Assembly: GCA_003170655.1 (NCBI GenBank)
Contig: PMYY01000089.1
Span: forward strand, 1-8,740
Length of the DNA: 8,740 nt
Origin: Nitrospiraceae bacterium
Lineage (GTDB): Bacteria > Nitrospirota > Thermodesulfovibrionia > Thermodesulfovibrionales > Dissulfurispiraceae
Reading direction: 5' to 3'
Shown here piece by piece: positions 1 through 5,522 of the stretch (positions within the stretch are counted from its first letter, which is position 1; every line of letters starts with the position of its first letter). Below the pieces are notes generated by a model. That model was not told the DNA's origin, searched no databases, and saw only the letters and a program-made list of their open reading frames with translations. Position numbers and translations under genes: made by a program.

Positions 1-73
1 TGGATAATTGTCAATATCTATTCCCTTGAAAGGCTCTCGGAAGAATGGTTTGCTAACCGATGTGTCTCTTTAA

Positions 74-418
74 TTATGCGCAGGTATATAGTATGTTCTT
101 TGCTGCATTGGTATCCGCATCTATATGCTTGCGCTTAGAGCATTGCTGACTCGTATACTGCGATGTAACGAGGACAAGGATGCCTCCACGCCAATGCTGT
201 TTGTAGCTGAATTGGTGCCTTAGCTCAATGACCTCTCTTTTTGAATACAGCGAACCGTTTCTGGTTGCCCGTATCGAATGCCTCATTGACAGCGTTGAAC
301 AGGGCTCTGAGCGTCTGCTGGAGAGTCTGAGAAGGTGCTTCAGCTAGAAAGGTGTGCTCTTTCTTCCATGCAGGGAGTTCAGCCGGAATTTGTACCCTTT
401 AAGGATCACCATGTTCAT
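74..418 (-). pseudogene. tnpB: Decayed TnpB/OrfB transposon nuclease (IS200/IS605 family), internally deleted
   Basis: On the minus strand, pieces of a TnpB-like protein appear in the right order but in different reading frames. A start at 418 or 412 gives the typical N-terminus ending YKFRL. Positions 380-225 encode LPAWKKEHTFLAEAPSQTL and a QQTLRALFNAV stretch up to FKKRGH and a stop. Another frame (286-74) gives LRHQFSYKQHWRGG, YTSQQCSK and IDADTNAAKNIL, the usual C-terminus, ending at 74. Intact TnpB proteins are about 350-420 residues; here under about 120 remain. At least three segments are missing: after YKFRL, between FKKR and LRHQF (which should hold two RuvC acidic residues), and most of the zinc finger after its first Cys. 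The final RuvC Asp region (DADTNAA) survives. It cannot encode an active nuclease. The match is by motif recognition, without alignment. Confidence 0.82.
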
Positions 419-439
419 ATATAAATATTTAAGCTGGAT

Positions 440-503
440 TGTCAAATCAAAATCGAACAATTGTCAAACAATGTCAAAAATAAAAAAAATTAAACATTGT
501 CAA
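440..503. repeat. Cluster of four TGTCAA direct repeats
   Basis: TGTCAA occurs at 440-445, 462-467, 472-477 and 498-503. Three copies are extended to ATTGTCAA (438-445, 460-467, 496-503). Another ATTGTCAA sits at 7-14, on the other side of the tnpB relic. The spacing is irregular (22, 10 and 26 nt). TGTCAA is the reverse complement of the TTGACA -35 hexamer, so the copies may equally be chance in AT-rich DNA, minus-strand -35-like elements, or binding sites. Confidence 0.4.
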
Positions 504-533
504 GGTCAAGCCAAAAATCACAAAATCAAAGAT

Positions 534-574
534 ACGACTTATATGCCCGCCTGCAAGGCGAGGCTGTACGTCGT
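534..574. repeat. Compound inverted repeat (hairpin) upstream of trxA
   Basis: An inner stem CGCCT (548-552) / AGGCG (556-560) with a 3-nt loop is extended by GCC (545-547) / GGC (562-564) with one bulged A. An outer stem ACGAC (534-538) / GTCGT (570-574) can close around it. No T-tract follows that would make it a good + strand terminator. It may be a hairpin of the decayed IS200/IS605 end, or a transcribed structure. Confidence 0.45.
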
Positions 575-633
575 TTGTGTGTAGAGTGACATAACACACT
601 TAACTTCCTAACCCATTAACCTGCCTCGACAAA

Positions 634-662
634 TTGACAAAAGGGGGTTGTTCCATTATACT
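634..662 (+). promoter_or_regulatory. Sigma70-type promoter for trxA
   Basis: TTGACA (634-639, 6/6) is separated by exactly 17 nt from TATACT (657-662, 5/6 match to TATAAT). Transcription would start near 669, leaving a short leader of about 26 nt with GAAGGAGG at 681-688 ahead of the trxA ATG at 695. Spacing and hexamers are near ideal, so strong constitutive expression is expected. Confidence 0.75.
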
Positions 663-694
663 TCAACAAGTATTTATTTCGAAGGAGGCTTTGT

Positions 695-1024
695 ATGGCA
701 GAAGGTATCGTCAATCTTACGAGTGCTACTTGGGACCCGGAAGTCACTGAATATAAAGGTGTTATCATGGTCGATTTCTGGGCTGTATGGTGCGGCCCTT
801 GTAGAATGATCGCGCCTACCATTGAGGAGTTAGCCAAAGATTATGCCGGAAAAATAAAAGTCGGAAAGCTGAACACCGACGAGAATGCTGACATCGCAAG
901 CAGGTTTAAAATAATGGGTATCCCTACAATTATCTTTTTCAAGGACGGACAGAAGGTTGACCAGATCGTCGGGGCCGTGCCGAAACCACAGCTGAAGTCA
1001 AAGATCGACGCTCTCCTGGCATAA
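695..1024 (+). CDS. trxA: Thioredoxin
   Basis: This is a 109-residue cytoplasmic thioredoxin, the usual family length. It reduces protein disulfides and is itself recycled by thioredoxin reductase. The active site WCGPC is at residues 32-36 (redox Cys33 and Cys36), preceded by the VDFWA strand. The conserved cis-proline is Pro77 in the GIPT motif, and the C-terminal helix ends in ALLA. No signal peptide is seen. The ATG at 695 follows a strong SD (GAAGGAGG, 681-688) and a near-consensus promoter. The gene is followed after 35 nt by a second thioredoxin-fold gene carrying a lipoprotein signal, so the two probably share a transcript and give cytoplasmic and extracytoplasmic thiol-redox proteins. 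The symbol is used in the generic sense; paralogues elsewhere in the genome cannot be excluded. Confidence 0.95.
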   Translation: MAEGIVNLTSATWDPEVTEYKGVIMVDFWAVWCGPCRMIAPTIEELAKDYAGKIKVGKLNTDENADIASRFKIMGIPTIIFFKDGQKVDQIVGAVPKPQLKSKIDALLA

Positions 1025-1059
1025 GGCTGTACGGTACGTTTTCGATCCTGGCTGTTTAG

Positions 1060-1578
1060 ATGGCAAAACGACTTGCCCTAGTAACCTGTATTGTCTTCGC
1101 GTTATTTATGGCGATATCCTGCTCAAAAAGCGATGGAGAGCCAAAGCGTGCTGAGAGCAATATTGCGCCCTCGTTTGTTCTCACCGACATCAGCGGCGCA
1201 AAAGTCGACCTGGCCGATTATCGCGGAAAAGTAGTCGTTCTAGATTTTTTTGCTACGTGGTGCGAGCCCTGCCGCATGATTGCCCCGGAGTTGAAAGCTT
1301 TTTCCAATAGATATAAAGACATGGGAGTTGCTGTCATCGCGATATCGATTGACGAGGGTGCCGATGCCACGGCTATGGTCAAAGATTACAAGAAGGAATA
1401 CGGGCTTCTGTACGCTATGGCGATCGATGACGGACAGGTAAGAAGAAAGTACGATGTGTTCAGCCTGCCGACGACTGTCATAATCGACAGAGATGGGAAG
1501 ATCAGGAACAAGCACCTCGGCATTACCGCCGATTATGCCAAGCGGCTGGCTGCCGAAATCGAGCCTTTGTTGAAGTAA
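1060..1578 (+). CDS. TlpA/ResA-like thioredoxin-fold lipoprotein
   Basis: This 172-residue protein has a Lys/Arg-containing N-terminus, a hydrophobic segment (residues 5-19) and a probable lipobox AISC with Cys21 as the lipidated residue, then a polar linker. The lipobox -3 position is Ala rather than the preferred Leu, so lipidation is likely but not certain. A TlpA-like/AhpC-TSA thioredoxin fold follows: APSFVLTDISG (about 36-46), catalytic WCEPC at 67-71 (Cys68, Cys71) and cis-Pro137 in SLPTT. Members act as membrane-anchored thiol reductants, for example for apocytochrome c maturation or oxidised periplasmic proteins; the specific substrate cannot be told. It lies 35 nt after trxA. The ATG at 1060 has no clear Shine-Dalgarno sequence and an in-frame TAG lies directly upstream, so this start is forced; translation may depend on coupling to trxA. 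Confidence 0.88.
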   Translation: MAKRLALVTCIVFALFMAISCSKSDGEPKRAESNIAPSFVLTDISGAKVDLADYRGKVVVLDFFATWCEPCRMIAPELKAFSNRYKDMGVAVIAISIDEGADATAMVKDYKKEYGLLYAMAIDDGQVRRKYDVFSLPTTVIIDRDGKIRNKHLGITADYAKRLAAEIEPLLK

Positions 1579-1596
1579 CTGCATCTCCCCGCAATT

Positions 1597-1615
1597 CCCT
1601 CCTTGGCAAGGAGGG
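1597..1615. repeat. GC-rich palindrome before ffh (terminator-like or dispersed repeat)
   Basis: CCCTCCTT (1597-1604) and AAGGAGGG (1608-1615) form a perfect 8-bp stem with a 3-nt loop. No U-tract follows, so it is a poor classical terminator. The C/T-rich left side with AAGGAGGGG followed by G-rich sequence (to about 1640) resembles palindromic intergenic repeats dispersed in many environmental bacterial genomes; that comparison is from memory. The right arm also looks like a Shine-Dalgarno sequence but is too far from the ffh ATG (1650) to serve it. Confidence 0.5.
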
Positions 1616-1649
1616 GAACATAGGTGGAGTTGGGAAAAGGAAATAAAAC

Positions 1650-2978
1650 ATGTTTGAGAGCTTAAGTGAAAAGCTTGAATCTATATTCAAGAAACTGAAG
1701 GGCAGGGGACTCCTCAAGGAAGAGGATGTCGATGCTGCGCTCAAGGAAGTGCGGTTAGCACTCCTCGAAGCCGATGTTAACTTCAAGGTCGTCAAGGACT
1801 TTATCCAGCAAATACGTGAAAGGGCTGTAGGCAAGGAAGTGCTCGAAAGCCTCTCCCCAGCGCAGCAGGTCATAAAGATAGTTCATGATGAATTGACGGC
1901 GCTACTCGGTGTTGCCAACGAGAGGATACATCTTGCGCCGAATCCGCCCACCATAATAATGATGGTCGGACTGCAGGGATCCGGAAAGACTACGACTTCT
2001 GCGAAGCTCGCGCGATTTTTCAAGAGAGAGGGCAGGAGGCCGATGCTCGTTGCCGCCGACCTCAAGAGGCCTGCGGCTATCGACCAATTAATCGCCCTCG
2101 GAAAGCAGCTGGACGTCCCTGTTTTTTATTCCAAGGAGAATAAGGACCCCGTCTCAGTATGTGCAGATGCCCTAAAACAGTCGAGGCTTGACGCTCGTGA
2201 CATCGTGATCGTCGATACCGCCGGCCGGCTTCACATCGATGAAGAGTTGATGGATGAGCTCAAGAAAGTGAAAGAGAAGGTCCAGCCTAAAGAAGTCCTC
2301 TTTGTCGCCGATGCCATGACCGGCCAAGACGCGGTGAATATCGCCAAGAGCTTCAACGACCTTATAGGGCTCGACGGCGTTATCCTTACCAAAATGGACG
2401 GCGATGCGCGAGGCGGGGCGGCCCTCTCGATCAGGCATGTCACTGGAAGACCTATCAAGTTTATGGGCATGGGCGAGAAGATCGACATGCTTGAGCCCTT
2501 TTACCCGGACCGCGTGGCAAAGAGAATACTCGGCATGGGAGACGTACTCACCCTTATCGAACAGGCACAGGATACCTTTGACCAGCATGAGGCCGAGAAG
2601 CTCCAGGCCAAGATCAGCGAGGACAGGTTTACCTTCGACGACCTCAAGGACCAGTTAAAGAAGCTCCGATCCATGGGGCCTCTCGAAAATATCCTAGGCA
2701 TGATACCTGGCATGGGTAAGGCAATCAAGGACATAAAGGTCGACGAAAGGGAATTTGTAAAGATCGAAGCGATAATCAACTCGATGACGAAAAAAGAGCG
2801 AAATGATCATACTGTAATCAACGGAAGCAGAAGAAAGAGGATCGCTATAGGAAGCGGGACGACTGTTGCCGACGTCAACAGGCTCTTAAAGCAATACCTC
2901 GAAATGCGGAAGATGATGAAGATGATGAAAGGTGTAGGCAAGAAGGGTTTCAAGCTTCCGAAGTTCATTCCTTTTTGA
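1650..2978 (+). CDS. ffh: Signal recognition particle GTPase Ffh (SRP54)
   Basis: Ffh binds 4.5S RNA and signal sequences of nascent membrane proteins, then docks with FtsY for co-translational delivery to SecYEG. The 442-residue length is typical. Order: N domain helical bundle (about 1-95); G domain with the P-loop GLQGSGKTTT (107-116), DTAGR (189-193) and TKMD (247-250); a GDARGGAALS motif (251-260); and a Met-rich M domain from about 300, with NILGMIPGMG (347-356) in the signal-binding finger loop region and SRRKRIAIGSGTTVADVN (393-410) in the RNA-binding region. The tail MRKMMKMMKG is Met-rich as expected. The ATG at 1650 has an SD-like AAAGGA at 1636-1641. It heads the conserved rpsP-trmD-rplS cluster. 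Confidence 0.98.
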   Translation: MFESLSEKLESIFKKLKGRGLLKEEDVDAALKEVRLALLEADVNFKVVKDFIQQIRERAVGKEVLESLSPAQQVIKIVHDELTALLGVANERIHLAPNPPTIIMMVGLQGSGKTTTSAKLARFFKREGRRPMLVAADLKRPAAIDQLIALGKQLDVPVFYSKENKDPVSVCADALKQSRLDARDIVIVDTAGRLHIDEELMDELKKVKEKVQPKEVLFVADAMTGQDAVNIAKSFNDLIGLDGVILTKMDGDARGGAALSIRHVTGRPIKFMGMGEKIDMLEPFYPDRVAKRILGMGDVLTLIEQAQDTFDQHEAEKLQAKISEDRFTFDDLKDQLKKLRSMGPLENILGMIPGMGKAIKDIKVDEREFVKIEAIINSMTKKERNDHTVINGSRRKRIAIGSGTTVADVNRLLKQYLEMRKMMKMMKGVGKKGFKLPKFIPF

Positions 2979-2986
2979 CAGATTGC

Positions 2987-3006
2987 GGTTTCGGTCAGTC
3001 CGAACC
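2987..3006 (+). terminator. Weak hairpin after ffh
   Basis: GGTT-(T)-CGG (2987-2994) pairs with CCGAACC (3000-3006) around a 5-nt loop, with one bulged T. Only TTT follows directly, then mixed A/T sequence. It could attenuate read-through from ffh, and it lies just ahead of the candidate rpsP promoter. Confidence 0.35.
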
Positions 3007-3007
3007 T

Positions 3008-3035
3008 TTGATAATTTGAATTATTTGGGTAAAAT
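3008..3035 (+). promoter_or_regulatory. Candidate promoter for rpsP
   Basis: TTGATA (3008-3013, 5/6) and TAAAAT (3030-3035, 5/6) are separated by 16 nt, in the only AT-rich gap of this cluster. The start would fall near 3042, about 40 nt before the rpsP TTG. Separate transcription of the ribosomal genes from ffh is plausible, but the hexamers lie in AT-rich sequence where chance matches are common. Confidence 0.42.
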
Positions 3036-3082
3036 ATATTACAATTTTCAACTACGTGAATCAGCTCAGGAGGTGTATTAGT

Positions 3083-3319
3083 TTGGTTAAGATCAGATTG
3101 ACAAGGCTGGGGACGCACAAGAGGCCCTTTTACCGGATTATTGTTGCCGATGCAAAGGCAAGAAGGGACGGACCGTTCATAGAGATCCTCGGGACCTATG
3201 ACCCCTTAGTCGAGCCATCCAAGATAGAGGTCGACGTGGAGCGCGCCAAGCACTGGATCGGGCAGGGCGCTCAGCCCAGCGACACAGCAAAGAGACTTCT
3301 GCAAAAAGCGGGTATGTAG
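3083..3319 (+). CDS. rpsP: 30S ribosomal protein S16
   Basis: S16 is a small-subunit protein that binds 16S rRNA and aids 30S assembly. The family N-terminus VKIRLTRLG is followed by KRPFYRIIVADAKARRDG, LGTYDPL and the C-terminal AQPSDTAKRLLQKAG, so the protein is complete. I place the start at TTG 3083, giving 78 residues that begin M-V-K-I-R-L as in relatives. AGGAGGTG (3068-3075) lies 7 nt upstream of this TTG. The frame stays open to a GTG at 3056, but that start would add nine non-conserved residues and would place the SD inside the gene. Spacing to khpA is 57 nt. Confidence 0.95.
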   Translation: MVKIRLTRLGTHKRPFYRIIVADAKARRDGPFIEILGTYDPLVEPSKIEVDVERAKHWIGQGAQPSDTAKRLLQKAGM

Positions 3320-3376
3320 GCCGGGAGTTCACAACTCTCTCCAGTCTATTTGACTCTAATCCTGTGGAGGTGACGC

Positions 3377-3607
3377 ATGAGGGCATTGATCGAGGCGATG
3401 GCAAAATCACTTGTGGATAGGCCTGAAGAGGTGAAAGTCAATGAGATCGAAGGAGAGAAGACTACGGTTTATGAACTCAGGGTATCTCAGAGCGATCTTG
3501 GTAAGGTGATCGGTAAGCAGGGTAAAACGGCGCGCGCCATGAGAACGATACTCGGCGCTGCTGGAACTAAGATCGGCAAACGCTGCGTACTGGAGATCTT
3601 GGAATAG
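3377..3607 (+). CDS. khpA: KH-domain RNA-binding protein KhpA (YlqC family)
   Basis: This 76-residue single KH-domain protein has the RNA-binding GxxG loop as IGKQGK (Gly46-Gly49) after the strand VYELRVSQSDLGKV, followed by the helix TARAMRTIL. KhpA proteins bind many RNAs, pair with KhpB/Jag in several Gram-positive bacteria, and affect cell-size or envelope gene expression. The gene typically lies between rpsP and rimM or trmD, as it nearly does here. The ATG at 3377 has GGAGG at 3366-3370. A terminator-like hairpin begins 24 nt after the stop. The family is clear; the role in this organism is inferred from relatives. Confidence 0.93.
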   Translation: MRALIEAMAKSLVDRPEEVKVNEIEGEKTTVYELRVSQSDLGKVIGKQGKTARAMRTILGAAGTKIGKRCVLEILE

Positions 3608-3631
3608 AGAGCATCATCAGCGACAAACGGT

Positions 3632-3658
3632 AAGGGGCGTTCGTCGAGAACGCCCCTT
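3632..3658 (+). terminator. Terminator-like hairpin between khpA and trmD
   Basis: AAGGGGCGTTC (3632-3642) and GAACGCCCCTT (3648-3658) form a perfect 11-bp stem with a 5-nt loop GTCGA. It is followed by GTTATT rather than a pure T-run, so it looks like an intrinsic terminator of moderate strength. It lies where rimM is usually found. If it stops transcription, trmD would need its own promoter; I see no good one in 3659-3718. Confidence 0.62.
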
Positions 3659-3718
3659 GTTATTGGACCGGCACTCGGGCAGGAGTAGTGTAGATTTGAG
3701 GATGCAGCGACTTTAATT

Positions 3719-4516
3719 ATGTGTACCCGGTTCGATATTGTCACTATCTTTCCATCGATCATCAACGCTTATCTGGGCGAGAGCATTCTCAAAAGGGCTG
3801 TCCGGAACGGGCTTCTCGATGTGAGAGTGTATGATATCCGTGACTATACTACTGACAAGCACAGGACTGTTGACGATTATCCATACGGCGGCGGCTCAGG
3901 AATGGTTATGAAGATAGAGCCGATGTTCAATGCCCTTAAAGCCATCGGCGCCGATGGTGAAGCAAGGAAAAAAATACTCCTCAGTCCGCAGGGCAGGACG
4001 TACAACCAGGACATCGCCGAGGAACTCTTGCAGGACGAGAGACGCATACTCTTAATCTGCGGCAGATATGAGGGAATCGATGAGCGGGTGAGGGAGACTC
4101 TCATCGACGAGGAGCTTTCGATCGGGGACTACGTTATGACTGGTGGCGAACTGGCCTCTTTGGTTATAATAGACAGCGTTGCCCGACTCTGCCCCGGAGT
4201 ATTGGGTGACGACGATTCGTCGAAAGAGGAATCATTTACATGGGGAATACTCGATTATCCGCATTATACGAGGCCCCCTGAATTTATGGGGCTGGTGGTT
4301 CCCGGGATGCTGCTGTCCGGCAATCATGCGAAGATAGCCGAATGGAGAAGAAAAGAGGCACTGAAACGGACACTGGAGAACAGGCCCGACTTGTTGAAAA
4401 AAGCCGTATTGAGCGCCGAAGATAAAAAGATGCTGCAGGAGCTTTGCTCGCAAAAAGAAATTATTTTGTCGGAGGAGAACGATGAACTTGATAAAGGCAG
4501 TAGAAGAGAGGTTTAG
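3719..4516 (+). CDS. trmD: tRNA (guanine-37-N1)-methyltransferase TrmD
   Basis: TrmD uses S-adenosylmethionine to make m1G37 in tRNAs reading CNN codons plus some others, preventing +1 frameshifts. The protein is a SPOUT-class dimer with a deep trefoil knot. Visible motifs: FDIVTIFP (5-12), YGGGSGMVMK (56-65), ICGRYEGIDERV (113-124), SIGDYVMTGGELA (134-146), Arg156 in the RLCPGVLGD motif, and Asp179 in LDYPHYTRP, matching the catalytic Arg/Asp pair known in the E. coli enzyme. At 265 residues it is slightly longer than the usual 230-255, because of a charged C-terminal tail (about 244-265). The last 35 nt overlap rplS. The ATG at 3719 has only a distant SD-like GAGG (3699-3702), so initiation looks weak. 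No rimM precedes it. Confidence 0.97.
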   Translation: MCTRFDIVTIFPSIINAYLGESILKRAVRNGLLDVRVYDIRDYTTDKHRTVDDYPYGGGSGMVMKIEPMFNALKAIGADGEARKKILLSPQGRTYNQDIAEELLQDERRILLICGRYEGIDERVRETLIDEELSIGDYVMTGGELASLVIIDSVARLCPGVLGDDDSSKEESFTWGILDYPHYTRPPEFMGLVVPGMLLSGNHAKIAEWRRKEALKRTLENRPDLLKKAVLSAEDKKMLQELCSQKEIILSEENDELDKGSRREV

Positions 4517-4853
4517 AAAGGAGGTTGCCCAGTTTAATGTGGGCGACACAGTCAGGACCTATGTAAAGGTTGTTGAGGGAGACAAGGAGAGACTTCAGCC
4601 TTTTGAAGGTGTCGTTATCGCCAGAAAGGGACAGGGAGTCAACGAGACCTTCATGGTGAGAAAAATTTCCTTCGGAGTCGGTGTAGAGAGGATATTCCCC
4701 GTGCATTCACCTTCGGTTGATAAGATCGAGGTGCTGAAAAGGGGCGATGTTTGCAAGGCTAAACTCTATTATCTGAGACACAAAAAGGGCAAAGACGCCA
4801 AGGTAAAAGAAAAGGCCCGGGAGTTTGTGAAAAAAGAGATTGCCAAATCATAG
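4482..4853 (+). CDS. rplS: 50S ribosomal protein L19
   Basis: L19 lies at the 30S-50S interface (bridge B8 region). The 123-residue protein has the family pattern: FNVGDTVRTYVKVVEGDKER, LQPFEGVVIARKGQG, ETFMVRKISFGVGVERIFP, HSPSVDKIEVLKRGDV and AKLYYLRHKKGK. The C-terminal Lys/Glu-rich tail is somewhat extended. The start ATG at 4482 has a very strong SD, GGAGGAG (4471-4477), which lies inside the trmD coding region. The first 35 nt overlap the end of trmD in another frame, so translation is probably coupled while the strong SD allows much higher L19 output than TrmD. rnhB starts 6 nt after the stop. Confidence 0.97.
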   Translation: MNLIKAVEERFRKEVAQFNVGDTVRTYVKVVEGDKERLQPFEGVVIARKGQGVNETFMVRKISFGVGVERIFPVHSPSVDKIEVLKRGDVCKAKLYYLRHKKGKDAKVKEKAREFVKKEIAKS

Positions 4854-4859
4854 GGCCCC

Positions 4860-5477
4860 ATGGACCCCTATGCATATGATGAATCCGCCGGAAGCGGTGA
4901 ATTCTTTATAATAGCCGGGGTCGATGAGGCTGGAAGGGGCCCTCTCGCCGGGCCTGTAGTTGCTGCGGCGGTCATCCTGGACAGGACCAATAGAATCAGC
5001 GGAGTCAGGGATTCTAAGAAAGTCCCCGAGGCGGAGAGAGAAAAGTTGTACGAATTAATCCTGTCGTCAGGCCGAGTCGGTGTTGGAATAGTCGACGTTG
5101 ACGAGATCGATAGGATCAACATACTCAACGCTACGAAAAAGGCGATGTGTAAAGCTGTCGCCGGTCTTGGGACCTGCCCCGAAATACTCCTTGTAGATGC
5201 ACTCACCATTCCGGATGTCGAAACGAGACAGATTCCCATCATAAAAGGCGATGCAAAAAGCGCCTCCATCGCCGCCGCCTCGATCATTGCAAAAGTCACG
5301 AGGGACAGGATTATGAGGAAATATCATGCCGCCTTCCCCCAATACGGTTTCTACAATCATAAAGGATATGCTACAAGGGAACACCTGGAAAGCCTGAAGA
5401 GATATGGACCCTGTGCGATCCATCGGAAGAGCTTTTATCCGGTTATGTCGCTTTCGCTGCCGTTTGGAGATATGTAG
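4860..5477 (+). CDS. rnhB: Ribonuclease HII
   Basis: RNase HII cleaves the RNA strand of RNA/DNA hybrids and starts removal of single ribonucleotides misincorporated in DNA, using divalent metal ions. The 205-residue protein carries the family blocks GVDEAGRGPLAGPVVAAAV (20-38), VRDSKK (49-54), LLVDAL (110-115), KGDAKSASIAAASIIAKV (129-146) and YGFYNHKGYATREH (162-175). The catalytic acidic set is Asp22, Glu23, Asp113 and Asp131; the GRG motif that recognises the ribonucleotide junction is at 25-27. The ATG at 4860 has only a weak AGGG (4852-4855), and no other in-frame start lies close by, so translation may depend on coupling to rplS, whose stop lies 6 nt upstream. Confidence 0.97.
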   Translation: MDPYAYDESAGSGEFFIIAGVDEAGRGPLAGPVVAAAVILDRTNRISGVRDSKKVPEAEREKLYELILSSGRVGVGIVDVDEIDRINILNATKKAMCKAVAGLGTCPEILLVDALTIPDVETRQIPIIKGDAKSASIAAASIIAKVTRDRIMRKYHAAFPQYGFYNHKGYATREHLESLKRYGPCAIHRKSFYPVMSLSLPFGDM

Positions 5478-5522
5478 GGTAGAGGTTTTATACCTGCCCA
5501 CTGCAACCAATCAGGAGGGTTT

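Larger units (their letters stand above)
419..633. other. AT-rich gene-free stretch between tnpB relic and trxA promoter
   Basis: No credible gene is seen in either strand. The stretch holds an A-rich tract (about 450-530) with repeated TGTCAA, a strong hairpin at 534-574, and a smaller inverted repeat GTGTGT (577-582) / ACACAC (594-599). Because it lies just upstream of the tnpB relic, it could include the left end of the old IS200/IS605 element, whose ends normally carry subterminal hairpins. I cannot define element borders. Confidence 0.5.

Noticed and set aside
417..445. Minus-strand promoter for tnpB (TTGACA at 445-440 with TATATA-like -10)
   Set aside because: The -10 would overlap the tnpB ATG, so it cannot serve that start in a normal way, and the region is AT-rich.
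354..584. Forward open frame of 76 codons upstream of trxA
   Set aside because: It lies antisense to the TnpB remnant and across AT-rich repeats, has no SD, and its composition is not protein-like.
577..599. GTGTGT / ACACAC inverted repeat as a terminator or operator
   Set aside because: It is six pairs of simple dinucleotide sequence with an 11-nt loop and no T-run; likely chance.
2172..2588. Long minus-strand open frame (138 codons) inside ffh
   Set aside because: It is fully antisense to conserved Ffh codons and has no recognisable domain; it is a frame shadow.
3663..3691. Possible trmD promoter TTGGAC - TAGTGT
   Set aside because: Spacing is 17 nt, but the -10 matches only 3 of 6 positions; not enough to support.
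4868..5510. Two long minus-strand open frames (143 and 147 codons) across rnhB
   Set aside because: Both are antisense to well-conserved RNase HII and Ser/Thr-rich or unstructured; the opening results from codon bias of the real gene.
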